Source of the DNA: Bacteroidota bacterium
GTDB taxonomy: Bacteria; Bacteroidota; Bacteroidia; Chitinophagales; Chitinophagaceae
NCBI GenBank assembly: GCA_016868455.1
Contig: VGGV01000016.1
Location: forward strand, 1 to 58,334
Reading direction: 5' to 3'
Length of the DNA: 58,334 bases
In this document: positions 45,373 through 53,111 of the stretch, piece after piece
Position numbering within the stretch: position 1 is the stretch's first letter
How the letters are laid out: the number at the start of each line of letters is the position of its first letter
Notes under the pieces: model-generated
What the model was told of the DNA's origin: nothing
Database searches by the model: none
The model's input: the letters and a program-made list of their open reading frames with translations, nothing else
Position numbers and translations under genes: made by a program

Positions 45373-45393
45373 ACTCACCATTCGTTACTCACC
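45373..45393. repeat. Heptamer-phased repeat after the murE stop
   Basis: ACTCACC (45373), ATTCGTT (45380) and ACTCACC (45387) follow one another with a 7-base period, just past the murE stop codon. This is a short, possibly decayed member of the heptamer arrays. Confidence 0.4.
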
Positions 45394-45396
45394 CTT

Positions 45397-46860
45397 TCAT
45401 TTCCCCACCAATTCAAACATCTCCTTTACCATCTCCTTATCATCAAAATAGTTTCTCACTCCGTTGATTTCCTGGTATTTTTCATGCCCTTTCCCTGCTA
45501 TCAGAATGATATCTTCAGGTCTCGCCAGGCTGATCGCCGTTTTGATGGCCTCCTTCCTGTCCACAATTGAGATATACTTTCTTTTATACGCCGGCGCCAG
45601 TCCCGCCTCCATATCTTTTATGATCTCCACCGGGTCTTCTGTTCTCGGGTTGTCGCTGGTGAAAATGACTTTATCACTATGTTCACAGGCTACTTCAGCC
45701 ATGATGGGCCTTTTGGTTTTGTCCCGATCGCCCCCGCAGCCCACTACCGTTATCACCTGCTCAAAACCCTTTCTTAGTTTTTTGATAGCTGCCAGCACAT
45801 TCAGCAAGGCATCCGGTGTGTGAGCATAGTCAACAATGGCCATTACCTTGTCCTTCACCGAAATGATATAATCGAACCTGCCTTCCGCACCGGATAAATC
45901 ACTCAACGCTGTCAGCACCTGCTGTTTATCTTCTCCCAGGCAAACTGCTGTACCATATACAGCCAGCAGGTTATATGCATTGAACTCACCAATCAGCCTG
46001 AAATGCACTTCCACATCATTCACCGTCATCAGTAAACCGCCAAGGCTGTTATCCAGAATCCTGCCTTTAAAATCGGCCGGTGTTCTAAGACTGTAGAAAT
46101 ATTTTCTTGCCTGTGTGTTCTGCAGCATCACCATCCCTCTTTTATCATCTGCGTTACTTATGGCAAAAGCAGAGGATGATAAACCATCAAAGAAGGATTT
46201 CTTCACCCGGATATATTCTTCGAAAGTTTTATGATAATCCAGGTGGTCATGTGTGATATTGCTGAATATCGCCCCACTGTACTGCAAACCGGTTATCCGG
46301 TGCTGGTGCAATGCATGCGAACTGGTTTCCATAAACACATGGCTGCATCCGGCATCTGACATTTGCTTCAGCAGTTGGTTCAGACTCACTGCATCGGGTG
46401 TGGTATGCGTGGCAGGAACCACTTCAGCGCCGATCATATTCTGTACGGTACTTATCAGCCCGCAGGTATATCCCAATCTTGTAAAGAGCTTGTATAATAA
46501 TGTTGCTATTGTTGTTTTTCCGTTGGTGCCGGTTACACCTATCAGCGTAATCTTTTCAGAAGGTTTTTCAAAAAAATTGTGCGCCATCTGCCCGGCCGCG
46601 GCGGCGCTGTTTTCAACCTTTACATATACCACATCTTCTTTTACCACTGCAGGCATCTCTTCACATACAATTACAGCTGCCCCGTTTTCAATTGCTTTAT
46701 CAATGAACTGGTGGCCGTCAGCAGCTGCACCTTTTACAGCAATAAAGACTGTTCCTTTTCTTACTTTTCTTGAATCAATCTGTATGTCGCTCACTTTCAC
46801 TGATGTATTTCCCGCTACCGACCTGATTGCCACCCCGTATAATGCATCCTGTAACAGCAC
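45397..46860 (-). CDS. murE: UDP-MurNAc-L-Ala-D-Glu--2,6-diaminopimelate ligase
   Basis: MurE adds the third stem residue. The 487-residue protein has the ATP loop VTGTNGKTTIATLLYKLF (about 108-125) and the C-terminal motif SDNPRTEDPVEII. The DNPR sequence is the established mark of meso-diaminopimelate specificity, so the murein is predicted to be of the Gram-negative A1-gamma type. The start follows the ftsI stop by 15 bases in transcript order. murF, the next enzyme of the pathway, is not in this cluster. Confidence 0.97.
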   Translation of the reverse strand: MLLQDALYGVAIRSVAGNTSVKVSDIQIDSRKVRKGTVFIAVKGAAADGHQFIDKAIENGAAVIVCEEMPAVVKEDVVYVKVENSAAAAGQMAHNFFEKPSEKITLIGVTGTNGKTTIATLLYKLFTRLGYTCGLISTVQNMIGAEVVPATHTTPDAVSLNQLLKQMSDAGCSHVFMETSSHALHQHRITGLQYSGAIFSNITHDHLDYHKTFEEYIRVKKSFFDGLSSSAFAISNADDKRGMVMLQNTQARKYFYSLRTPADFKGRILDNSLGGLLMTVNDVEVHFRLIGEFNAYNLLAVYGTAVCLGEDKQQVLTALSDLSGAEGRFDYIISVKDKVMAIVDYAHTPDALLNVLAAIKKLRKGFEQVITVVGCGGDRDKTKRPIMAEVACEHSDKVIFTSDNPRTEDPVEIIKDMEAGLAPAYKRKYISIVDRKEAIKTAISLARPEDIILIAGKGHEKYQEINGVRNYFDDKEMVKEMFELVGK

Positions 46861-46875
46861 TTTTGCTTTACTTTT

Positions 46876-49008
46876 TTAGCTCAATTCAAGAAACACTGTG
46901 ATTCCCTTTGCCAATGGTGTACCCGGCGAAACAGACTGTGTAGCCACTTTGCCTTTTCCCCTCACCGATACTTTTACTCCCATATTTTCCAACAGGTATA
47001 AGGCATCTTTAAAACCCATACCCCTAACATTCGGCATTATCATTTTACGAACGGTTACAGGTTTTATAACCGGCTGGTAGTTGCTTGCATAAACCATACT
47101 CCATTCCTGCTGTACAGCAGAGTCAGAATAGCCTATGCCCAATGTGGCCAGTACATTTCTGATATCCTTTGAAGCGCCTGCATAGAAATAAGCAGCGCTG
47201 TCTTTTACTGCTGCATATTGAGATGGGGTTGTTGTTTCCACATACATGGCATACAACTTTGTTGCTATCTCCCTGAATACCGGGGCAGCCAGCGTTCCGC
47301 CGTAATGCGAAGCGGCATGCGGTTTGGTGCGTATCACCACAATGCAGGTGAACTGCGGCCTATCAGCAGGGAAATATCCGACGAAGGTGGCCTGATAAAC
47401 CCCGTGGGCATATTTGATGGCGCCATCAGATACATGGGCCGTGCCGGTTTTACCTGCTAAAGAAAAAGGAACTCCCTTAAATGCCCTGGTGGCTGTTCCT
47501 TCAATCACAGTTGCTTCCATGGCGCTTCTTGCAGCCTTTATCACTTCCGGCCTGCAAATGCTTTCTTCAATTACAACTGGTTTAAACTCCCTGATAAGAA
47601 TTCCATTTTCATGCAGACTGTTTACCAGGTAAGGTTTCATCATCATTCCGTTATTGGCAACAGCATTATATAATGTAAGTGTATGAAGGGGACTCACCTG
47701 CAGGCCGTAACCAAAACTCATCCACAGCATATTGCCCTCGGCACTCCCCTTTTGATCTAATGGGGCCATAGAAGGTTTTGGAACATCAGAAAGATCAACA
47801 GGTGACCTGACATCTAAGTGAAACCTGTGCAGGTATTCTTTCAGTTCGGCCGGACGTTTTGCAAATGCCTTATAGGCCAGTTTGCTCATACCCACATTGG
47901 AGCTGTGAGCAAAACATTCCTTAACGGTAAGCACCGGCCACGGCGATCTTTCTGCATCCGTTACTATTTTACTTCCCACCTGGGCCCTTCCCGCACTTCC
48001 AACCTCCACCCTGTCATCAATGTTACTGGCACCCTTTTCCAAAACAGATAATAAGGTTGCCAGTTTGATGGTGGAGCCCGGTTCAGTCGCCCGTAATGCG
48101 TAGTTATCATCCTCCTGGTAAGAGCCGTCTTTTTGCCTTCCCAGGTTTGCTATGGCCTTGATCTTGCCGGTTGAAGATTCCATTACAATGGCGGTTCCAT
48201 AAGGGCCCTCGCATTGCTGCATCATGCGCAGCAGGGCCGTTTCTGTAATATCCTGGATGTTTACATCAATAGTGGTGTAAATATCTTTTCCGTTTACGGG
48301 GTCAGTTTGTGTCCCTTCCACCGGTATGGCTGTTTGTCCTGCTATGTACCTTACAAGGCGCTGCCCGTCACGGCCGCTGAGCAATGAATCATAACTTCTT
48401 TCAAGACCAACATTTTGCTTTTTTGCTTTCCCGTTACTGGCAATATGTTCCCGGGAAAGACCGATGGTTCTGTTGGCCAGCAAACCAAACGGAAGCAGCC
48501 TTTTGCTGTTCACTTCCGTAATCACACCGCTTTTGTTACGCCCCAGCCGTACCAGCGGAAACTCTCTGAAAGCTTTATAATCTTCAAAACTCAGTTTCTT
48601 TTTCAGCGGGTAGTAGCGGTCGCCCTTATGAAAAGCAAGGGTGAGTTCCTTTTTATATTGGGAGGCTTTCTTATCGCCGAAATAATGGGACAATGCAAGG
48701 GCAAAAGAATCAATGTGCTCGTAGAAGCGTTTTCCTTTTTTCTCCCGCAGGCCATCTGCATTAAAGTCCATATAAATATCGAAAGTGGGAATAGAAGTGC
48801 TGAGCATCTGGCCATCCTCACTATAGATGGTTCCTCTTTCGGCAGTAAGGGGGACAAACCGCCGGTGGAGGCTGTCGCTCATACTGCGCCAGTGGCTGCC
48901 CTGGAAACGCTGTATGTAGAAAGCCCTGCCGAGTACAACCAGGCTCAGCACAGTGATGCCGAGAAAGCTGATGTACACCCTCCACAATATGTCTTTCTTA
49001 ACGTCCAA
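46876..49008 (-). CDS. ftsI: Septal penicillin-binding protein FtsI (PBP3-like) with PASTA domain
   Basis: This class B transpeptidase cross-links septal murein. The 710-residue protein has one N-terminal membrane segment (about 12-30), a pedestal domain, and the transpeptidase with SxxK in GSTIKLATL (near residue 312), SxN in HSSNVGMSKL and KTGTA near 515. A C-terminal PASTA domain (MIMPNVRGMGFKDALYLLEN to the end, about 650-710) follows; E. coli FtsI lacks it. It lies in the dcw cluster, downstream of ftsL. Confidence 0.95.
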   Translation of the reverse strand: MDVKKDILWRVYISFLGITVLSLVVLGRAFYIQRFQGSHWRSMSDSLHRRFVPLTAERGTIYSEDGQMLSTSIPTFDIYMDFNADGLREKKGKRFYEHIDSFALALSHYFGDKKASQYKKELTLAFHKGDRYYPLKKKLSFEDYKAFREFPLVRLGRNKSGVITEVNSKRLLPFGLLANRTIGLSREHIASNGKAKKQNVGLERSYDSLLSGRDGQRLVRYIAGQTAIPVEGTQTDPVNGKDIYTTIDVNIQDITETALLRMMQQCEGPYGTAIVMESSTGKIKAIANLGRQKDGSYQEDDNYALRATEPGSTIKLATLLSVLEKGASNIDDRVEVGSAGRAQVGSKIVTDAERSPWPVLTVKECFAHSSNVGMSKLAYKAFAKRPAELKEYLHRFHLDVRSPVDLSDVPKPSMAPLDQKGSAEGNMLWMSFGYGLQVSPLHTLTLYNAVANNGMMMKPYLVNSLHENGILIREFKPVVIEESICRPEVIKAARSAMEATVIEGTATRAFKGVPFSLAGKTGTAHVSDGAIKYAHGVYQATFVGYFPADRPQFTCIVVIRTKPHAASHYGGTLAAPVFREIATKLYAMYVETTTPSQYAAVKDSAAYFYAGASKDIRNVLATLGIGYSDSAVQQEWSMVYASNYQPVIKPVTVRKMIMPNVRGMGFKDALYLLENMGVKVSVRGKGKVATQSVSPGTPLAKGITVFLELS

Positions 49009-49115
49009 TGTTCAATTTCATCTGCCTGCACCCGTCCCTGGTACCGGCAAATTTTTTTTAGTTGTTTTACCCTCCATAATCCCTCACAAACAGGAGCGAA
49101 GGAGGTTGCCGCTGA

Positions 49116-49499
49116 TTAATCAGGAGCCGCGGTATTTTTTAATACAGCCGGTGAGCCGGTCAGCTCTTTCAACCCGAGCGGCTCCACTGCCTTCACCAGT
49201 TCACTTTGCTTGCTTTTTCCCATCACTTTGCTCTTCACATCAATGTATTCGTATTGCAGTTCCTTTACTTCTTTACCGGTGCGATTGATGTTGCGGATGG
49301 TTTTATCCGCATAGTGGCCATTGTAGATATAAATCACTGCCAGCAATGCCAGAAACAAAAAGAACGGCACCTGCTTTACCACCGAATGGTAATTCAGCCA
49401 GCGTTTCCACCCGGTGGCTGCCGGGTTTCTTCGCACCGTCCCGGTTACCGCTGTATCTATTACCTGTTTTTTTTCTTTTGGAATGAGTTGTTCCTGCAT
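49116..49499 (-). CDS. ftsL: FtsL-like division protein
   Basis: This small bitopic protein is expected to join FtsQ and FtsB in activating FtsW/FtsI. It has a basic cytoplasmic end (about 40 residues), one membrane segment (VPFFLFLALLAVIYIYNGHY) and an extracytoplasmic heptad region (TIRNINRTGKEVKELQYEYI). The assignment rests on position between rsmH and ftsI and on this layout, because FtsL sequences are poorly conserved. ATGs at 49544 and 49523 are alternative starts; 49499 (MQEQLIPKEKK) has A-rich upstream sequence and gives 127 residues. Confidence 0.75.
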   Translation of the reverse strand: MQEQLIPKEKKQVIDTAVTGTVRRNPAATGWKRWLNYHSVVKQVPFFLFLALLAVIYIYNGHYADKTIRNINRTGKEVKELQYEYIDVKSKVMGKSKQSELVKAVEPLGLKELTGSPAVLKNTAAPD

Positions 49500-49618
49500 A
49501 ATTGGTCTTTGGTGGTTTTTCATTTTGCCCCGCACACAATGCAAAGGCCTTTGGTTAAATCAAGGGATATAGATTTTCCGTTTTTATACCCTCTATATTT
49601 ACTGCTCTTAATTCATTG

Positions 49619-50617
49619 TTATACCATCATCACCTTTTCCGCCACCCTTAGTTTTGCACTTCCTGATCTTGGATTTTGCTTCATTTCCTTTTCAGAAGGC
49701 AACACAGGTTTTCTTGTAATTATTTTTAGTTCATTCACCTGTTCTGTATTGATAAACGGATTTTCATCCGGCTCTTCCAATGAACCGCGGCGAAAAAAAT
49801 TCTTTACCAGTCTGTCTTCAAGGGAATGAAACGTAATGATGGCCGCTCTGCCACCCGGTTTTAACAAGGATGGGACTTGCTGTAGCATCTCTTTCAATGC
49901 GCCTAATTCATCATTCACTTCAATACGCAACGCCTGGAAAACCTGGGCAAAGTACTTTTTGGGGTTTCCTTTCACTGTTTCCCGGATGGCATTTTTGAAG
50001 CCTTCAATCGTTTTAAGTGATGTCGTTTGCCTTACCTCAGCAATCTTTTTAGCCAGGGTTTTGGCATTGGTCACTTCGCCGTACTGCTCAAAGAGTTTGT
50101 GCAATCGCTGTTCGGTGTATGTATTCACCACATCAAAGGCTGTCAGGGATTGCCGCTGGTCCATCCGCATATCCATTTCAGCATTGAAACGGGTGGAGAA
50201 CCCTCTTTCCGCTTCATCAAACTGATGACTGCTTACCCCGAGGTCCGCCATGATGCCGTCAACAGCAGTGATGTTATTCAGGCGGAGAAAACGCTGCAGA
50301 TAGCGAAAGTTTTGCGGAATAAAAGTCACTCTTTCATCATCAGGCAGGCCTGCCTTTCCGGTAGGCAGGTTTTTTTTGGCATCCGCATCCTGGTCAAAGG
50401 CGATCAATCTTCCCTCTGTGCTCAGTTTTTCCAAAATGGCCCTGGAATGCCCGCCGCCACCGAAGGTGCAGTCAACATAGATACCATCGGGCTTTATATT
50501 CAGTGCCGTTATTGTTTCCTCAAGCAGAACTGATGTATGGTAGGGATTGGGTATTTGCTTAATTAGGTTATTAGGTTCTTGTGCTTTTGGTTTCTTTTTG
50601 CTCTTTGGTTTTTTCAT
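49619..50617 (-). CDS. rsmH: 16S rRNA (cytosine-1402-N4)-methyltransferase
   Basis: RsmH (MraW) methylates C1402 of 16S rRNA using SAM. The 332-residue protein has the SAM loop VDCTFGGGGHSRAIL (about 48-62), IMADLGVSSHQFD and the C-terminal ITFHSLEDRLVKNFF. Its first 25 residues are a Lys/Pro-rich extension before the conserved YHTSVLLEE. An extra heptapeptide LPTGKAG lies at 84-90, splitting the usual KKNLPDDERVTFIPQNF stretch, and comes from a 21-nt palindromic repeat. The start codon lies within the loop of an octamer-type inverted repeat (50559-50633). Confidence 0.96.
   Translation of the reverse strand: MKKPKSKKKPKAQEPNNLIKQIPNPYHTSVLLEETITALNIKPDGIYVDCTFGGGGHSRAILEKLSTEGRLIAFDQDADAKKNLPTGKAGLPDDERVTFIPQNFRYLQRFLRLNNITAVDGIMADLGVSSHQFDEAERGFSTRFNAEMDMRMDQRQSLTAFDVVNTYTEQRLHKLFEQYGEVTNAKTLAKKIAEVRQTTSLKTIEGFKNAIRETVKGNPKKYFAQVFQALRIEVNDELGALKEMLQQVPSLLKPGGRAAIITFHSLEDRLVKNFFRRGSLEEPDENPFINTEQVNELKIITRKPVLPSEKEMKQNPRSGSAKLRVAEKVMMV
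50348..50368. repeat. 21-nt palindromic element inside rsmH
   Basis: The sequence GCCTGCCTTTCCGGTAGG and the next three bases, read on the coding strand, encode LPTGKAG in frame. It is closely related to the copies in metG, queA and murC. Confidence 0.75.
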
Positions 50618-50633
50618 CCCAATACCTAATTAA
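50559..50633. repeat. Octamer-type repeat with 9-bp inverted arms spanning the rsmH start
   Basis: TTAATTAGG (50559-50567) and CCTAATTAA (50625-50633) are perfect inverted arms. ATTAGGTT is repeated in tandem with an 8-base period next to the first arm. The rsmH start codon (50615-50617) lies in the loop. Confidence 0.55.
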
Positions 50634-50644
50634 CTATTTACTAA

Positions 50645-51103
50645 TTAACTTTCTCCCTTTCTACCCAACACATCCTTTCCCAAATCACTTAATGCATCCG
50701 AAGAAATTGAATCAAAGAACTGTTTGTACTTATTACTATCCCAGATTTCCAGTTTATCTCCTGTTGCCATCAGCACAATATCTTTCTGCAATTCCGCATA
50801 CGCTTTCAGGCTCGGTGGCAACAGTATCCGGCCTGCTGTGTCGGGCTCCACATAAGTGGCCCCGTTTAAAAAAGCCCTTCTGAATTCCCGTTGTTTCGGG
50901 TCGAATTCGTTCAGACCATTGATTTTTGCAAAGAGCGGTTCCCATGTTTTCATGGGATAAAGGGCAAGGCATTTTTCAAATCCCCTGTTGATAACAAAGC
51001 GGCCGGCTTCTCCGTCCGGCAATTGCTTTTTGAATCCCGCCGGGAGGAGGAACCGACCCTTGGCGTCCAAGGTAGCCTCGAATTCTCCGAGAAAGCCTGT
51101 CAT
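50645..51103 (-). CDS. mraZ: MraZ transcriptional regulator
   Basis: MraZ is the DNA-binding regulator that usually heads the dcw cluster and represses it. The 152-residue protein contains two SpoVT/AbrB-like swapped-hairpin domains: one opens FLGEFEATLDAKGRFLLPAGF (about 4-24), the other contains VEPDTAGRILLPPSL (about 82-96). It is the first gene of the transcript and ends 27 bases before rsmH. Phased GTGG repeats and GTGGG words in its upstream region are candidates for its own binding sites. Confidence 0.96.
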   Translation of the reverse strand: MTGFLGEFEATLDAKGRFLLPAGFKKQLPDGEAGRFVINRGFEKCLALYPMKTWEPLFAKINGLNEFDPKQREFRRAFLNGATYVEPDTAGRILLPPSLKAYAELQKDIVLMATGDKLEIWDSNKYKQFFDSISSDALSDLGKDVLGRKGES

Positions 51104-51117
51104 TATCAGTGGATTGA

Positions 51118-51138
51118 GTCAATTTTGAAATAATTGAC
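51118..51138 (-). repeat. Inverted repeat in the mraZ leader
   Basis: GTCAATT (51118-51124) and AATTGAC (51132-51138) are perfect 7-bp arms with a 7-base loop between the predicted promoter and the mraZ start. Confidence 0.45.
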
Positions 51139-51139
51139 A

Positions 51140-51172
51140 CAAAATAACACTTTTTCCCACTTAACTACCAAA
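51140..51172 (-). promoter_or_regulatory. Predicted promoter of mraZ and the dcw cluster
   Basis: On the minus strand TTTGG (51172-51168) and TATTTTG (51146-51140) fit -33 and -7 elements at the usual distance. A GTGGGA word (51160-51155) lies between them, where a bound repressor would block polymerase. Confidence 0.45.
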
Positions 51173-51269
51173 TTTTTCTGATTTTCTTTTTTCCCCACTT
51201 CTTTTTACTCCGAAATCCTCTTTGGACAAGGCTTTCGGCGGATGGCTGGAATTTCTTTTAAAAACTGCT

Positions 51270-51306
51270 GTGGGTTGGTTGTGGATTACAGTGGAAAAGC
51301 TGTGGA
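51270..51306. promoter_or_regulatory. Four helically phased GTGG repeats upstream of mraZ
   Basis: GTGGG at 51270 and GTGGA at 51281, 51291 and 51302 are spaced 11, 10 and 11 bases, so all four face the same side of the helix. Known MraZ boxes are TGGGN direct repeats with about a 10-base period. The words also resemble DnaA boxes (TGTGGATTA differs at one position from the complement of TTATCCACA). MraZ is favoured by context. Confidence 0.5.
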
Positions 51307-51380
51307 TTGAGAGAGATCAGCCATGAATGCTGGCGTCTGATGTCGGAAAAGAACTCTTACTTAGCTGAAAGTATTTTCCA

Positions 51381-51791
51381 ATGGCTACTGCCGGATATTC
51401 GGGCACTCCTCTTTTAAAAAAACTCGGCATTAAACCGGAGATAAAAGTGTTGCTGATAAATCAGCCGCTTGATTATTATGATTTACTGGAAGTAAATATC
51501 AGCAACCCGTTGTGCAGCAAGAATGATGTCCCTGATCTTGTGCACCTTTTTGTAAACTCTTTGAAAGAGTTTGAAGATGAGATGAAGAAGCTGAAAGCTC
51601 TTATAAAAAAGAATACCTCTATTACTATCTGGGTGTCCTGGTATAAGAAGTCAGCCAAAATTCCTACAGATGTGACTGAGGATGTTATCCGCAATTATGC
51701 GCTGAAGAATGACCTGGTGGATGTAAAGGTTTGTGCGGTGAGTGAGATTTGGAGCGGTTTGAAACTCATAGTACCACTCGCAAAACGGTAG
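51381..51791 (+). CDS. DUF3052 family protein
   Basis: The 136-residue protein begins MATAGYSGTPLLKKLGIKP and contains SITIWVSWYKKSAK and the end DVKVCAVSEIWSGLKLI. These are the hallmarks of DUF3052, a small family without a known function. There is no signal peptide or membrane segment, so it is cytoplasmic. It is divergent from mraZ across a 277-base region holding phased repeats, and queA follows after about 40 bases. Confidence 0.85.
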   Translation: MATAGYSGTPLLKKLGIKPEIKVLLINQPLDYYDLLEVNISNPLCSKNDVPDLVHLFVNSLKEFEDEMKKLKALIKKNTSITIWVSWYKKSAKIPTDVTEDVIRNYALKNDLVDVKVCAVSEIWSGLKLIVPLAKR

Positions 51792-51799
51792 TATATTTG
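51792..51799 (+). promoter_or_regulatory. Probable -7 element (TATATTTG) for queA
   Basis: TATATTTG fits TAnnTTTG exactly and begins at the base after the stop codon of the DUF3052 gene. It gives a leader of about 28 bases to the ATG at 51831, or almost none to the ATG at 51807. Confidence 0.45.
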
Positions 51800-51830
51800 A
51801 AGCCTGATGAATACAACAGTTGGTTGTGTT

Positions 51831-53111
51831 ATGAAAGACCCCAGAAATATATCTATCCGGGACTTTACTTACTCCCTCCCGGAACAACGCATCGCCGGAT
51901 ATCCGCTGGCTGAAAGAGATGCTTCCAAACTCCTTATTTACAAAGAGGGCCTGATAACCGAAGACCTTTACAGAAATATCAGCAATTATATTCCTGAAAA
52001 TTCCCTTCTTGTTTTTAATGATACAAAGGTTGTGGAAGCAAGGCTGCTCTTTCAAAAACCCACCGGAGGCGTAATTGAGATTTTTTGCCTGGAGCCGCAT
52101 GAGCAATATCCCGACATCACCACGGCTATGCTGCAGACCTGCCTGCCGGCAGGCAAGGAAGAAAAAGTATGGTGGCATTGCCTGGTAGGCGGCGCTTCCA
52201 AATGGAAACACGGCCAGGTGCTGGAAAAAAGGATCACACAGGAAGGATATGAAATTGTATTGCAGGGAAAGTATGTTGAAAAGAAGCAGGACTCATTTAT
52301 CATAGAACTATCCTGGCATCCCGTTCATTTAAGCTTTGCAGAAATACTTCATTACGCCGGAGCAGTGCCGCTTCCCCCGTACATCAGAAGAGCTGTTGAG
52401 GAGTCCGACAGGGAGAGATACCAGACCGTGTATGCCCATTTTGAAGGATCGGTGGCGGCCCCCACGGCTGGTCTTCACTTTACAGAAAAGATTTTTAATG
52501 CCCTGAAATCAAGAAAAATCAAAACTGAATTTGTCACCCTGCATGTGGGAGCCGGTACTTTTAAGCCCGTGAAAAACGAAACCATGGCTGAACATGAAAT
52601 GCATGCTGAATGGATAGATGTGCGCCGTTCTTCAATCGAAACGATCTTGAACAGTCTTGACCGCGACATTATTGCTGTCGGCACCACTTCTCTGAGAACG
52701 ATAGAAAGTTTATACTGGATGGGGGTAAAAAGTCTGGAGTCATCTGCCGATAGTCAGGAGTCAATATATCTTTCACAATGGGATGTATATGATTTAAACA
52801 AAGGAAACATTTCAGTTAAAGACGCCTTGCAGGCATTGCTTGAACGAATGGCAGAAAACAATTTGGAGCGGCTTGTTGCAAAAACACAAATACTGATAGC
52901 ACCGGGTTACTCTTTTAAAATTGTAAAAGGCCTTATCACCAATTTTCATCAGCCGCAATCCACTTTGTTGTTACTGATAGCATCATTTATTGGTGAAAAC
53001 CTGCCTACCGGACAGGCTGGCTGGAAAAAAGTATACGACTATGCACTGCAAAACGATTTCCGGTTCCTGAGCTATGGAGACGGGAGTTTACTTTGGAGGA
53101 GTACCGGTTAA
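51831..53111 (+). CDS. queA: S-adenosylmethionine:tRNA ribosyltransferase-isomerase
   Basis: QueA transfers the ribosyl moiety of SAM to preQ1-tRNA in queuosine synthesis. ATG 51831 (MKDPRNISIRDFTYSLPEQ) is preferred; ATG 51807 would add eight residues. The conserved core shows LLVFNDTKVVEARLLF, SVAAPTAGLHFTEKIF, LHVGAGTFKPVK and the C-terminal FLSYGDGSLLW. The 426 residues exceed the usual 350 or so. Part of the excess comes from three repeat insertions: a palindrome at 52138-52158, a heptamer-phased AGTC stretch at 52731-52762, and LPTGQAG at 53001-53021. Its end overlaps the convergent histidine kinase gene by four bases. Confidence 0.95.
   Translation: MKDPRNISIRDFTYSLPEQRIAGYPLAERDASKLLIYKEGLITEDLYRNISNYIPENSLLVFNDTKVVEARLLFQKPTGGVIEIFCLEPHEQYPDITTAMLQTCLPAGKEEKVWWHCLVGGASKWKHGQVLEKRITQEGYEIVLQGKYVEKKQDSFIIELSWHPVHLSFAEILHYAGAVPLPPYIRRAVEESDRERYQTVYAHFEGSVAAPTAGLHFTEKIFNALKSRKIKTEFVTLHVGAGTFKPVKNETMAEHEMHAEWIDVRRSSIETILNSLDRDIIAVGTTSLRTIESLYWMGVKSLESSADSQESIYLSQWDVYDLNKGNISVKDALQALLERMAENNLERLVAKTQILIAPGYSFKIVKGLITNFHQPQSTLLLLIASFIGENLPTGQAGWKKVYDYALQNDFRFLSYGDGSLLWRSTG
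52138..52158. repeat. Palindromic element inside queA, copy 1
   Basis: TGCCTGCCGGCAGGCA (52140-52155) is a perfect 16-bp palindrome. It is read in a different frame from the other copies, giving CLPAGK. Confidence 0.75.
52731..52762. repeat. Heptamer-phased AGTC array inside queA
   Basis: AGTC occurs at 52731, 52738, 52752 and 52759, all on one 7-base register with the copy at 52745 lost. It is translated as KSLESSADSQESI. Confidence 0.7.
53001..53021. repeat. Palindromic element inside queA, copy 2
   Basis: The sequence CTGCCTACCGGACAGG and the next five bases encode LPTGQAG, between IGEN and WKKVYDYAL, where related proteins read straight through. Confidence 0.75.

Noticed and set aside
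51270-51306. A replication origin at the GTGG repeats
   Set aside because: The words only partly match DnaA boxes, there is no AT-rich unwinding region or dnaA gene nearby, and the mraZ context explains them better.
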